Shown here one piece after another: positions 1 through 10,889 of a stretch of 64,000 bases of DNA. A model generated the notes under the pieces. The model was not told the origin of the DNA and did not search any database. It saw only the letters and a program-made list of their open reading frames with translations. The number at the start of each line of letters is the position of its first letter. The stretch's first letter is position 1. Both the position numbers and the translations under genes were made by a program. This stretch comes from Pseudomonas fluorescens (GTDB taxonomy: Bacteria > Pseudomonadota > Gammaproteobacteria > Pseudomonadales > Pseudomonadaceae): contig NZ_VCNJ01000003.1 in the NCBI RefSeq assembly GCF_005938625.1, forward strand, positions 310,001 through 374,000. Direction: 5' to 3'.

Positions 1-1589
<1,589 letters not shown>

Positions 1590-1592
1590 GCC

Positions 1593-3035
1593 ATGCTGAT
1601 CCCCGTGATTCTGTCCGGCGGTGCCGGCACCCGTTTGTGGCCGGTGTCCCGCGAGGGCCATCCGAAACCGTTCATGAGTTTGCCCGACGGCCAGTCGCTG
1701 CTGGGCAAGACCTACCAGCGTGCCGCAGCGTTGCTCGACGGCTGGGGCGATATCGTCACGGTGACCAACCGCGAGTACTACTTCCAGAGCAAGGATCATT
1801 ATTGCGCCGCTCATGTGTCACGCCATCGCGGGCACTTTCTGCTGGAGCCGACCGGGCGTAACACGGCGCCAGCCATCGCTGCGGCGGCGTTGTCGTTGCA
1901 AGCTCTGCATGGTGATGACGCGATCATGGTGGTGATGCCTGCCGACCATTTGATCGTCAACCAGGACGCGCTGAGAACGGCGGTCGAACATGCGGTCAGT
2001 CTGGCCAAAGACGGTTATCTGGTGACCTTCGGCGTGATCCCGACGGCGCCGGAAACCGGCTTCGGCTACATCGAGACCGGCGCCCCGCTGGACGCCAAAG
2101 GCGCGGCGAAAGTACAGCGTTTCGTCGAGAAACCCGACCTGCAAACCGCTACGCATTATTTGGAGAGCGGCAACTTCCTGTGGAATTCGGGAATGTTCTG
2201 CTTCACCACCGCCAGCGTGATTGCCGAACTGCAACTGCACGCACCTGAACTGCTGGAGCAGACCCGTGCCTGCATGGCCGCCAGTGCGCCGATCGAAACC
2301 GTCGGTTGCCTGCAACAGGAACTGTCACCGGCGCTGTTCGTTGAAATTACCGACATATCCATCGACTACGCGCTGATGGAGCGCTCGGAAAAAGTTGTCG
2401 TCGTGCCCGCCGGGTTCGACTGGAGCGACATCGGTTCATGGGGCGCCGTCGCGGCACTGGTGCCGGCCGACGCCGACAACAACCGCGCCAGCGGCGAAGC
2501 GATTTTCATCGACAGCCACAACAACTTCGTCCAGAGCGATGGCCGGCTGGTAGCGACGGTGGGTGTGGATAACCTGATCGTGGTCGACACTGCCGACGCG
2601 GTGCTGGTGGCCCATGCCGACCGTGCGCAAGACGTACGCCGGGTGGCCAAGCAACTCAAGGACAAATCCCACGAAGCCTATCGCCTGCACCGTACCGTCA
2701 GCCGTCCGTGGGGCACTTACACCGTGCTCGAAGAAGGGCCGCGCTTCAAGATCAAACGCATCGTGGTCAAGCCTGGCGGCAAGTTGTCGCTGCAAATGCA
2801 TCATCACCGCAATGAACACTGGGTGGTGGTCGAGGGCATGGCCAAGGTCACCAACAATGGCTCCGGCACGACGCTGGTGGCCAAGAACGAATCGACCTTC
2901 ATTGCCGCTGGCCACAAACATCGCCTGGAAAATCCCGGAGTGATCGATCTGGTGATCATCGAAGTGCAAAGCGGCGAATACCTGGGAGAGGACGACATCG
3001 TCCGCTTCGAAGACCAGTACGGCAGGACGGTTTAG
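1593..3035 (+). CDS. wbpW: Bifunctional mannose-1-phosphate guanylyltransferase / mannose-6-phosphate isomerase
   Basis: 480 residues with two domains. The N-terminal nucleotidyltransferase carries the pyrophosphorylase signature GGAGTRLWPVSRE followed by PKPF, and FVEKP near residue 177. The C-terminal cupin-type isomerase domain has RPWGTY and the metal-binding run QMHHHRNEHW near residue 400. It makes mannose-6-phosphate from fructose-6-phosphate and then GDP-mannose from mannose-1-phosphate, feeding Gmd. The family also contains algA and pslB; wbpW is chosen from position. It lies 3 bases after gmd, and its stop directly abuts wzm. An exact DnaA box (2564-2572) lies inside it. Confidence 0.92.
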   Translation: MLIPVILSGGAGTRLWPVSREGHPKPFMSLPDGQSLLGKTYQRAAALLDGWGDIVTVTNREYYFQSKDHYCAAHVSRHRGHFLLEPTGRNTAPAIAAAALSLQALHGDDAIMVVMPADHLIVNQDALRTAVEHAVSLAKDGYLVTFGVIPTAPETGFGYIETGAPLDAKGAAKVQRFVEKPDLQTATHYLESGNFLWNSGMFCFTTASVIAELQLHAPELLEQTRACMAASAPIETVGCLQQELSPALFVEITDISIDYALMERSEKVVVVPAGFDWSDIGSWGAVAALVPADADNNRASGEAIFIDSHNNFVQSDGRLVATVGVDNLIVVDTADAVLVAHADRAQDVRRVAKQLKDKSHEAYRLHRTVSRPWGTYTVLEEGPRFKIKRIVVKPGGKLSLQMHHHRNEHWVVVEGMAKVTNNGSGTTLVAKNESTFIAAGHKHRLENPGVIDLVIIEVQSGEYLGEDDIVRFEDQYGRTV

Positions 3036-3833
3036 ATGCTGCTTTCCCTGTGCCGCTCGCTGCATGAATACCGGGGTTTCATCCTCGGCAGCGTGCAACG
3101 AGAGTTTCAAGCGCGTTATCGCAATTCGCTGTTTGGCGCGCTGTGGCCGATATTCAATCCGCTGTCGATGATCATCGTTTACACCGTGATCTTTTCCCAC
3201 ATCATGCGCGCCCGCTTGCCCGGTGTGGATGACGGCATGGCCTACAGTATTTACCTGTGCGCCGGCCTGCTGGCGTGGGGGCTGTTTTCGGAAATCACGC
3301 TGCGCAGCCAGAACATGTTTCTGGACAACGCCAACCTGCTGAAGAAAATCAGTTTCCCGAGAGTCTGTCTGCCGGTGATCGTGTTGATCAATGCCGGGAT
3401 CAATTTCGCCATCATCATTGGCTTGTTTCTCGGTTTTCTGCTCGTCACCGGACGCTGGCCGGGCATGGCCTTGCTGGCGCTGGTGCCATTGATTGCCCTG
3501 CAGATGATGCTCTGCGCCGGACTGGGCATGGTCCTGGGCGTGCTCAACGTATTCTTCCGTGATGTCGGCCAGCTCTTCGGTATCTGTCTGCAATTCTGGT
3601 TCTGGCTGACCCCGATCGTGTACCCCATCAGCATATTGCCGGAGTGGCTACAGAGTCTGCTGCAATTCAACCCGCTGACCAGCCTGATCGCCAGCTACCA
3701 GAATGTTTTCCTCTATGGTCAATGGCCTCTCTGGAGTTCGCTGCTGCCAGCGTTCGTCATCGGCGCGGTGTTCTGCGCAATCGGTCTGCGCCTGTTCCGC
3801 CAACGGGTCGGTGAAATGGTGGATGAGCTCTGA
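3036..3833 (+). CDS. wzm: O-antigen ABC transporter, permease subunit
   Basis: 265 residues, mostly hydrophobic, with about six membrane segments, as in ABC-2 type polysaccharide export permeases. The early region (VQREFQARYRNSLFGALWPI) is typical of the cytoplasmic gating helix and first membrane segment of Wzm/TagG proteins. With Wzt it forms the inner-membrane exporter that moves undecaprenyl-linked polysaccharide to the periplasm. The ATG follows the wbpW stop without a gap, and the stop overlaps the wzt start by one base. Confidence 0.93.
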   Translation: MLLSLCRSLHEYRGFILGSVQREFQARYRNSLFGALWPIFNPLSMIIVYTVIFSHIMRARLPGVDDGMAYSIYLCAGLLAWGLFSEITLRSQNMFLDNANLLKKISFPRVCLPVIVLINAGINFAIIIGLFLGFLLVTGRWPGMALLALVPLIALQMMLCAGLGMVLGVLNVFFRDVGQLFGICLQFWFWLTPIVYPISILPEWLQSLLQFNPLTSLIASYQNVFLYGQWPLWSSLLPAFVIGAVFCAIGLRLFRQRVGEMVDEL

Positions 3834-5086
3834 TGGGACATATCCGTGTTACCGGGCTGGGCAAAGCCTATAAGCAATACCCCAGCCGCTGGAGTCGCCT
3901 GGCCGAATGGATGATTCCTTTTTCGCCGCTGCGTCACCGTCAGCATTGGGTACTCAAGGACCTGACCTTCGAGATCCCGGCCGGCGAGGCCGTGGGCATC
4001 GTCGGGGTCAATGGCGCTGGCAAGAGTACGTTGCTGAAGATGATTACCGGCACCAGCCGACAGACGTGCGGCAGCATTGAGCTGTCGGGTCGGGTCGCCG
4101 CATTGCTGGAACTGGGCATGGGCTTTCACCCGGACTTCACCGGTCGGCAAAACGCCGTGATGGCCGGGCAACTGCTCGGCATGCAACTCGATGAAATCAA
4201 CGCATTGATGCCCCAGATCGAGAGCTTCGCTGAAATCGGCGAGGCGATTGATCATCCGGTGCGCACCTATTCCAGTGGCATGCAGATGCGTCTGGCATTC
4301 AGCGTCGCCACCGCACGCCGCCCCGATATTCTGATCGTCGACGAAGCCTTGTCAGTCGGCGATGCCTACTTCCAGCATAAAAGCTTCGAACGCATCCGTG
4401 GCTTCCGCGCGGCCGGCACCACCCTGCTGATCGTGTCCCACGACCGCTCGGCGATTCAATCGATCTGCGATTCAGCGATTCTGCTTGATGGCGGCCGCAT
4501 GGCCATGCACGACAGGCCTGAAGCGGTGCTGGACTACTACAACGCCTTGCTCGCCGAACGTGAAGGCCAGACGGTGCGCCAGGAAATGCTCAGCGACGGC
4601 CAGGTGCAAACCGTGTCGGGCACCGGTGAGGCCGGCATTCTGCGCGTGCGCCTGCTGGACGAGTCCGAACGCTCCATCGAAGCCGCCGAAGTCGGCCAGT
4701 CTGTGGTGCTGGCCGTGGACGTCGAGGTTCGTCAGGACATCGAACGGCTGGTACTGGGGTTCATGATCAAGGATCGCCTCGGCCAGCCCATGTATGGCAT
4801 CAACACCCATCGCCAGAACCAGGCTCTGGAAAACCTGCGAGCCGGCGAGCGCATCACCTATCGCTTTGCGTTCGTCATGGGGCTGGGCAAAGGCAACTAC
4901 TCTGTGGCCCTGAGCCTGTCGCGGCTGGACTCGCACCTGGACCGAAACTACGAATGGCGTGATCTCGGGCTGGTGTTTCATGTCATCAACAATCGACGCG
5001 AAGATTTCGTCGGTTGCGCATGGCTGAACGCACAGACCACGGTCAGCCGTGATACCGAAGTCGTCCATGTCGAGCGCACACCATGA
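3833..5086 (+). CDS. wzt: O-antigen ABC transporter, ATP-binding subunit with C-terminal carbohydrate-binding domain
   Basis: 417 residues. The ATPase half has Walker A (GVNGAGKST, about residues 59-67), the ABC signature YSSGMQMRLAF and Walker B (ILIVDEALSVGD). About 170 further residues form a C-terminal domain of the kind that, in Wzt of the E. coli O9a system, recognises the modified non-reducing end of the polymer. The presence of that domain suggests a chain-end check before export. The gene shares its first base with the end of wzm and overlaps wbpX by four bases. Confidence 0.94.
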   Translation: MGHIRVTGLGKAYKQYPSRWSRLAEWMIPFSPLRHRQHWVLKDLTFEIPAGEAVGIVGVNGAGKSTLLKMITGTSRQTCGSIELSGRVAALLELGMGFHPDFTGRQNAVMAGQLLGMQLDEINALMPQIESFAEIGEAIDHPVRTYSSGMQMRLAFSVATARRPDILIVDEALSVGDAYFQHKSFERIRGFRAAGTTLLIVSHDRSAIQSICDSAILLDGGRMAMHDRPEAVLDYYNALLAEREGQTVRQEMLSDGQVQTVSGTGEAGILRVRLLDESERSIEAAEVGQSVVLAVDVEVRQDIERLVLGFMIKDRLGQPMYGINTHRQNQALENLRAGERITYRFAFVMGLGKGNYSVALSLSRLDSHLDRNYEWRDLGLVFHVINNRREDFVGCAWLNAQTTVSRDTEVVHVERTP

Positions 5087-6450
5087 CCCGCTTGCTGGTG
5101 GAATGCACCCATGTGTTTAAGCACCCGACGGTCAACTCGGGCATTCAGCGCGTGGTACGCAATGTCATCAAGCAACTGCCCGCCAGCGCAGAAGGCGCCG
5201 AGTGCCTGCCGGTGGTGGTGCTCAATGGCGAACTCTATCGCGTGCTGCAATTGGCATCGCTCGATACGCCTTTTTTCAACAGGCTGGAAACCTTCGGTGG
5301 ACGCCTGGAGCGCCTCGCTCATCGCTTCTGGCAGTGGCATCAGCGTCGTGATGCGCAACTCACCTCGAAACTGGCGCGACGGATTTTGTATGTCGGCTAC
5401 CGGCTGACGATCTTCGGCGCGTTCGGCCTGCCGATCCGCCTGATCCGACGGATCAACCGCACGCAACTGCTCAAACGCTGTTCACCTCTGCAGCATCAGC
5501 CGGGCGATCAACTGGTGCTGCTGGACTCGTCCTGGCACTCGGATATTTTTGCCCACGTCGAACGGCTCAAACGCGACGGCGTCAGCATCATCGCAGTGAT
5601 TTACGACCTGATTCCACTGACTCATCCGCAGTTTTACGACACACGTCTGGTCGAGGTGTTCAGCGAGTGGTTCGACTGGATCACCCGCACGGCCGATGGC
5701 TACATGGCGATTTCCGCCACAGTGCGCGATCAGGTGCGTGAAGAATTGCAGCGCAGAATCGGTGCCGAACAAACCGACCAGCGCTGGTTCGATTTCTTTC
5801 ATCTGGGTTCCGAACTGGATCTGCACAACGCCGAGGCAACGATTGATCCGCGCCTGAAGCAACTGTTCACGACAACAGACCCTGTTTACCTGATGGTCAG
5901 CACCATCGAGCCACGCAAGAACCATGCGTATCTGCTCGACGCCTTCGAACACGCCTGGGCAACAGGCTCGACCGCACGGCTGTGTATCGCCGGGCGAGTC
6001 GGCTGGAAATGCGACGCCCTCCTCGCCCGGATGCGCAATCATCCCGAACTGAATCAGCGTCTGTTCATGTTCAACGACCTCAGCGACACCAGCCTTGAAC
6101 ACGCTTACGCTCACGCCAGTGCGCTGGTGTTCCCCTCGTTCGTCGAAGGCTTTGGTTTGCCCTTGGTGGAAGCCATGCAGCGGGGTTTGCCGGCGATGGG
6201 CAGCGATATCGCGGTGTTCCGCGAAATCGGTGGCGAGTTCATGGCGTACTTTGATCTGCAGGATCCGCAATGCCTTGCCGACTTGATCAACCAATTCCAG
6301 CGCAGCGGCCAGTTCCCCGCTGCTCGCGATGTCGCGGACTGGCAGTGGATTGGCTGGCGCGAAGCCAGTCTGCAGCTGGCCGAACGCAGTGTGCGGAATG
6401 TTCTGCAAGCGCCGGCGGCGCCAGCGAGGCAGCATGCGCATAGCGCTTAA
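5083..6450 (+). CDS. wbpX: D-rhamnosyltransferase-like glycosyltransferase (GT4 type), WbpX position
   Basis: 455 residues. The C-terminal half has the GT-B retaining glycosyltransferase pattern VSTIEPRKNH and the E-x7-E nucleotide-sugar motif in VEGFGLPLVEAM. The N-terminal part is longer than in WbpY and WbpZ. In the A-band pathway WbpX, WbpY and WbpZ add D-rhamnose residues to the lipid-linked chain at the cytoplasmic face of the inner membrane. Which linkage each makes cannot be read from sequence. The start overlaps wzt by four bases. Confidence 0.85.
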   Translation: MTRLLVECTHVFKHPTVNSGIQRVVRNVIKQLPASAEGAECLPVVVLNGELYRVLQLASLDTPFFNRLETFGGRLERLAHRFWQWHQRRDAQLTSKLARRILYVGYRLTIFGAFGLPIRLIRRINRTQLLKRCSPLQHQPGDQLVLLDSSWHSDIFAHVERLKRDGVSIIAVIYDLIPLTHPQFYDTRLVEVFSEWFDWITRTADGYMAISATVRDQVREELQRRIGAEQTDQRWFDFFHLGSELDLHNAEATIDPRLKQLFTTTDPVYLMVSTIEPRKNHAYLLDAFEHAWATGSTARLCIAGRVGWKCDALLARMRNHPELNQRLFMFNDLSDTSLEHAYAHASALVFPSFVEGFGLPLVEAMQRGLPAMGSDIAVFREIGGEFMAYFDLQDPQCLADLINQFQRSGQFPAARDVADWQWIGWREASLQLAERSVRNVLQAPAAPARQHAHSA

Positions 6451-7564
6451 CGCTCGCATTCTCCAGGCACCGCGCACCGGCATTGGCCATTACGTTGCCG
6501 AACTGGTCAACGCCTTGCGCATTGAGCCCGACATTGACGTGACGTTGTTCCACGGCTGGGGCTGGAGCTCGGCGCTGCCGGATGCGGCCATGCCCGGTTA
6601 TTCGCGCCTGACACCGTTGCTGCGGCAGATACCCGGGGCCTATCAGGCACGTCGCTGGCTGGAGCAGAAACGCTTCGATCAAGGCCGCGCGCAAGGTATC
6701 GACCTCTATCACGAACCGAGCCTGTGGCCGCTGGCCTTCGACGGCCCGACCGTGATCACCCTGCACGACCTGACTCACCTGCATTTCCCCGAAACCCAGC
6801 CCCCGGCGCGGCTCAAGGAAATCGAGCGCCGGTTGGCCGTGGGTGTGCGGCAGGCGCAGGTCATTCTCACCGACTCGCAAGCCATTGCCGAGGAAGCTCA
6901 AACCTATTTTGGCCTGCCTGCCGAGCGTTTTGTCGTCGCGCCACTGGGGGTCGCCGAGCGCTTTCATCCGCGCGAGGCGAGTGCCATTGACGCGGTACTC
7001 AAGGCGCACGCGGTTGAGGCGCGGGAGTATTTTCTATGCGTCGGTACGCTGGAGCCGCGCAAGAACCTTGGGCTGGCTCTGCGCGCCCATGCCCTGTTAC
7101 CCGAAGCCGTGCGCCAGAGATTTCCGCTGCTGATCGTCGGCATGGCCGGGTGGGAGCGCGAGCAGTTCAGCGAACCTTTGCGTCAGGCGCTGGCCAGCGG
7201 GCATGTGTGCCTGCTCGGTTATTTGCCCGATGACCAGGTGGCGCAACTGTTGGCCGGCGCCCGCGCACTGATTTTTCCGTCGCTGTATGAAGGTTTTGGT
7301 CTGCCGGTACTGGAGGCCATGGCCAGTGGCACACCGGTAGTGCTCACGCGTTCTTCGGCGATGCCAGAAGTCGCCGGTGCAGCGGGCAACTATATTGAAG
7401 CTGACGATGCAGAAGGCCTGCGTGATGCACTGAGCCGACTGATCGACGATCAAGCGCATTGGCAGGCATGCCAAAAAGCCGGGTTGCAGCAGTCACGGCT
7501 TTTTTCCTGGGAGCGTTGTGCACAGGCCACGTCCGGTGCCTACCGCCAGGCCATGGGAGGTTGA
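6434..7564 (+). CDS. wbpY: D-rhamnosyltransferase-like glycosyltransferase, WbpY position
   Basis: 376 residues from the ATG at 6434, which gives MRIALNARIL, a usual GT4 N-terminus with the first beta strand; GAGG lies just upstream. An in-frame ATG at 6329 would add 35 residues that overlap wbpX and look like out-of-frame coding, so it is rejected. Motifs: VGTLEPRKNL and YEGFGLPVLEAM with the two E-x7-E glutamates. It overlaps wbpX by 17 bases and ends one base before wbpZ, so it is part of the same transcript. Confidence 0.86.
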   Translation: MRIALNARILQAPRTGIGHYVAELVNALRIEPDIDVTLFHGWGWSSALPDAAMPGYSRLTPLLRQIPGAYQARRWLEQKRFDQGRAQGIDLYHEPSLWPLAFDGPTVITLHDLTHLHFPETQPPARLKEIERRLAVGVRQAQVILTDSQAIAEEAQTYFGLPAERFVVAPLGVAERFHPREASAIDAVLKAHAVEAREYFLCVGTLEPRKNLGLALRAHALLPEAVRQRFPLLIVGMAGWEREQFSEPLRQALASGHVCLLGYLPDDQVAQLLAGARALIFPSLYEGFGLPVLEAMASGTPVVLTRSSAMPEVAGAAGNYIEADDAEGLRDALSRLIDDQAHWQACQKAGLQQSRLFSWERCAQATSGAYRQAMGG

Positions 7565-8695
7565 ATGCGAGTTCTTCATTTTTTCAAGACGTACCTGCCT
7601 GACTCGGTCGGCGGCATTGAGCAAGTGATCTTCCAACTGTGCGAAAGCGGCGCCCAGCACGGTATCGACGGCCAGGTGCTGACGCTTAGCGCGGATCCGA
7701 CGCCGGCGGTGGTGAAATTGGGTCAGCACGAAGTGCACCGGGCCAAACTCGATATTCAATTCGCCTCCACCGGTTTTTCCTGGAGTGTGTTCAAACAGTT
7801 TCGCGAGATGGCAGCCGAGGCCGACGTGGTCAATTACCACTTCCCGTGGCCGTTCATGGACCTGGTGCATTTCGCCAGTGCGACGAATAAACCGAGCGTG
7901 GTGACTTACCACTCGGACATCATTCGCCAGAAGCACTTGCTCAAACTCTATCGGCCGTTGATGAACCGCTTCCTCGCCAGCGCCGACCGCATCGTTGCCG
8001 CTTCGCCGAACTACCTGCACACCAGCGATGTGCTACAGCAGTTCCAGGACAAGACCCGAGTGATTCCCTACGGTTTGAACAAGGCCGGTTATCCACAGCC
8101 GGATGCCGAGCGGATGAATCGCTGGCGCCAGCAGCTTGGGGATAAGTTTTTTCTGTTTGTCGGCGTGATGCGTTACTACAAAGGCCTGCACATTTTGCTC
8201 GAGGCCTTGAAGGATGTGGATTATCCCGTGGTGATTGTCGGCGCCGGGCCGCTGGAACTGGAGCTGCACGCTCAGGCGCAGGCGCTGGGTCTGCGCAACA
8301 TTCATTTCCTCGGGCGCTTGGGTGACGAGGATAAGGTCGCGCTGCTGCAACTGAGCTACGCCATCGTCTTCCCTTCGCACCTGCGCTCGGAAGCTTTCGG
8401 CATTTCTTTGCTGGAGGGTGCGATGTACGGCAAGCCGATGATCTCCAGCGAGATTGGTACTGGCACCAGCTACATCAATATCCACAACGAAACCGGGCTG
8501 GTGGTACCACCCAGTCATCCACAGGCATTTCGCGAGGCGATGCGCACACTTTGGGAAGATCCGGTGCGCGCCGCCGCCATGGGGGTGAAGGCCGAAGCGC
8601 GTTACCGGCAGTTATTCACCGCCGACGACATGGGCCGCAAGTGGACGGAGCTGTATCAGGAATTGCTGGAAGAGAAATCTCTGTCCTACGCCTGA
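7565..8695 (+). CDS. wbpZ: Glycosyltransferase (GT4 type), WbpZ position
   Basis: 376 residues starting MRVLHFFKTYLPDSVGGIEQ, with the glycine-rich acceptor loop of GT4 enzymes (GGIEQ). The E-x7-E pair lies in RSEAFGISLLEG near residue 280, and VGVMRYYKGL is the phosphate-binding region. In P. aeruginosa WbpZ is thought to add the first D-rhamnose to the lipid-linked primer. This is the last gene of the operon; a large hairpin follows 23 bases after the stop. An exact DnaA box (8089-8097) lies within the gene. Confidence 0.87.
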   Translation: MRVLHFFKTYLPDSVGGIEQVIFQLCESGAQHGIDGQVLTLSADPTPAVVKLGQHEVHRAKLDIQFASTGFSWSVFKQFREMAAEADVVNYHFPWPFMDLVHFASATNKPSVVTYHSDIIRQKHLLKLYRPLMNRFLASADRIVAASPNYLHTSDVLQQFQDKTRVIPYGLNKAGYPQPDAERMNRWRQQLGDKFFLFVGVMRYYKGLHILLEALKDVDYPVVIVGAGPLELELHAQAQALGLRNIHFLGRLGDEDKVALLQLSYAIVFPSHLRSEAFGISLLEGAMYGKPMISSEIGTGTSYINIHNETGLVVPPSHPQAFREAMRTLWEDPVRAAAMGVKAEARYRQLFTADDMGRKWTELYQELLEEKSLSYA

Positions 8696-8718
8696 GAGTG
8701 GGTTGAACACCGATCCCC

Positions 8719-8803
8719 TGTAGGAGCTGCCGAAGGCGGCGATCTTTTGATCTTGTTTTTAAAAATCAAAATCAAAAGATCGCCGCCTTCGGCAGCTCCT
8801 ACA
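8719..8803. repeat. Long inverted repeat (dispersed TGTAGGAGCTGCC-type element), probable bidirectional terminator
   Basis: The two arms (8719-8751 and 8771-8803) are perfect inverted copies over 33 bases, beginning TGTAGGAGCTGCC and ending GATCTTTTGAT, with an A/T-rich loop. It lies between the convergent wbpZ and the redox gene on the other strand, with T and A runs in the loop, so it can end transcription both ways. Similar sequence is familiar as a dispersed intergenic element in fluorescent pseudomonads. A degraded relative lies after gyrB (about 43840-43880). Confidence 0.85.
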
Positions 8804-8813
8804 CGGGTTCGGG

Positions 8814-10847
8814 TTACAGGTCCAAGACCAGTGGCTGATTGCTTTGTGCCGGCACCGCGCAGCAAATCAGCACATGCCCCGCTTCCGGAATATCCGCCGG
8901 CACCTGTGGATAATTCACCGCACCACTGACCAGCCGGGTTTTGCACGTTCCGCACGAGCCACCGCGGCAACTGAACTCCGGACGCAATCCGCGGCTTTCC
9001 GCCAGCTCCAGCAAACTCCCGCCATCAGGCTGCCAGCGCGCCTCTTTCGCCGAACGCTCGAACACCACCGGCACCGACGTCGTCGCTGCGGGCGGTTGCT
9101 CGATCACGATTGCGTCCGGATCGGCCCGACGTTTCAGGGTCGACGGCCCGAAGGTTTCCGCATGAATCTGCGCATCGCGCACATCCAGTTCGCGCAGGGT
9201 GTCGTACAGTCCTTGGGTAAAACCACCGGGGCCGCAGAGCACAAAATCGAGCTGGTCGAAATCCTCGGCATCCAGCAGGTTCCTCAGCACCGCGCCGTCG
9301 ATACGCCCACGCACATCGAAATCCTCGCCCTCTTGCAAATCAGCTTCCGGCTGACTGAGCAAACGCAGGACTCGCACAGAGTCGCCTGCCGTTTCCAGCA
9401 ACCGATCCAGCTCCTTGCGAAACGGCTGGTCAGCCAGACTGCGCGAACTCTGCAACAATAAAGTCGGACGAATCCCCCGCGTCCGCAAGCCCTGGTAAAC
9501 CACCTCGCGCAGCATCGACAGCAACGGCGTGATGCCCACACCGGCGGCCAGCAGCACCAACGGTCGCTGCTCCAGCGGCGCCACGGTGAAATGCCCCTGC
9601 GGCGCCCGCGCCTCGAGCACATCACCGACACGAATCTGCTCATGCAAGTGCGATGAAATCAGCCCTTCGCGCTTGACGCTGATCCGGTAGAAACCATCCG
9701 ACGGCGCACTCGAAAGGCTATAGGTGCGGATATGTACCTCGCCATCAATGGTGAAACGCAGCGGTAAGTGCTGGCCGGCGAGAAATACCGGCAAACCGGC
9801 GCCATCGGTTGGCTCCAGATAGATTGAGCGGATGCCGCGACTTTCCGCTTCGATCCTCGCTACGCGCAACGGCCGCCATTGGTTACCCAAAGTCTGAGCC
9901 TGCAACCGTGCGTCCGCCTCGGCCCAGTTGCCGGTCAGCAGGCTGGTCGGTGACATGCCGTCGAAGCGCCAGCGCAACGCCAGGGCTGCCGGGCGTCGCA
10001 CCAGTTTCTCCACTTCAAATGTCCACAACCGCTCCGCACCTTGAAAGGCTTCGATCTGCGGATCATCGAGAAGAATCTCGGTACGCCCGCTGAGTTGCAG
10101 CAGATCGCCTGTGGAAAAGTCGATGAACAGCAAGCCTGCCTTGGGGTTCAGCAACAAATTGCCGAGGGTGTTGAAGTGCAGATTGCCGGCGAAGTCGGGG
10201 ATGGTCAGACGATTGCCTTGCACCCGTACGAAACCGGCCTGGCCGCCACGGTGAGAAACATCCACCGCGCGTTGCCCCTCGACATCCACATAACTGGCGA
10301 CAAAAAACGTATCGGCGCCAGTAATCAGCGCGGTGGCGGCGTCATCGAGACCGTGCATATGTTCGGCCGGGCGGGTCTGCGGATCCGTCAACGGCACACG
10401 CTGAAACTGGCGCAGTTGAATGTATTGCGGGCAGTTGCCGAAGGCCTGATCCACGCTCACCTCAAAACCCTGAGCGCTCAGATTGCCGACATGACCGTTG
10501 AGGCGATTGCGCCGACGGGTGTGCAACTCGATGCCGAGCAAACCGATCGGTTCGCCATCGCGCAGTTGCGCCGGATCATCGGCAGCGACCTGGCTGGCAA
10601 AATGCAGATGCTCGGGATCCGGCGAATGGGCGAACCCCGGCGCGCCTTCGAGCACACTGGCCCACGGACGCCCTTGCGCATCGACTGCGCCGTACAGCAG
10701 GAAAGGCAATTGCTGATAGAACTCACGGTGCTGATCCGGCATCCAGGTGCGAATCACCTTACGCCCGAAGGCTTCCATGCGTTCGGCAACGCCGACATGG
10801 GCCTGCAATTGCTGTTCGCCAGCGTGCCACGGTGAACGTTCCATCAC
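8814..10847 (-). CDS. Three-domain redox protein: PNPOx-like flavin domain, ferredoxin-reductase module, [2Fe-2S] domain
   Basis: 677 residues. Residues about 40-200 resemble the pyridoxamine-5'-phosphate-oxidase-like FMN-binding fold. Residues about 335-570 are a ferredoxin-NADP-reductase-type unit with the FAD motif RTYSLSS (near residue 373) and the NAD(P) motif AAGVGITPLLSML. The C-terminus has a plant-type [2Fe-2S] cluster, C-x4-C-x2-C in CRGGSCGTC near residue 626, with a later cysteine. The order suggests electron flow from NAD(P)H through FAD to the iron-sulfur cluster and perhaps to the N-terminal flavin site. The substrate is unknown. It stands alone on its strand, 42 bases downstream of the glutathione transferase gene, and may be co-transcribed with it. 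Confidence 0.8.
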   Translation of the reverse strand: MMERSPWHAGEQQLQAHVGVAERMEAFGRKVIRTWMPDQHREFYQQLPFLLYGAVDAQGRPWASVLEGAPGFAHSPDPEHLHFASQVAADDPAQLRDGEPIGLLGIELHTRRRNRLNGHVGNLSAQGFEVSVDQAFGNCPQYIQLRQFQRVPLTDPQTRPAEHMHGLDDAATALITGADTFFVASYVDVEGQRAVDVSHRGGQAGFVRVQGNRLTIPDFAGNLHFNTLGNLLLNPKAGLLFIDFSTGDLLQLSGRTEILLDDPQIEAFQGAERLWTFEVEKLVRRPAALALRWRFDGMSPTSLLTGNWAEADARLQAQTLGNQWRPLRVARIEAESRGIRSIYLEPTDGAGLPVFLAGQHLPLRFTIDGEVHIRTYSLSSAPSDGFYRISVKREGLISSHLHEQIRVGDVLEARAPQGHFTVAPLEQRPLVLLAAGVGITPLLSMLREVVYQGLRTRGIRPTLLLQSSRSLADQPFRKELDRLLETAGDSVRVLRLLSQPEADLQEGEDFDVRGRIDGAVLRNLLDAEDFDQLDFVLCGPGGFTQGLYDTLRELDVRDAQIHAETFGPSTLKRRADPDAIVIEQPPAATTSVPVVFERSAKEARWQPDGGSLLELAESRGLRPEFSCRGGSCGTCKTRLVSGAVNYPQVPADIPEAGHVLICCAVPAQSNQPLVLDL

Positions 10848-10889
10848 GACCTCTCCCCTGCACCGTCGGCACAGTGTGGATTACGAAAA

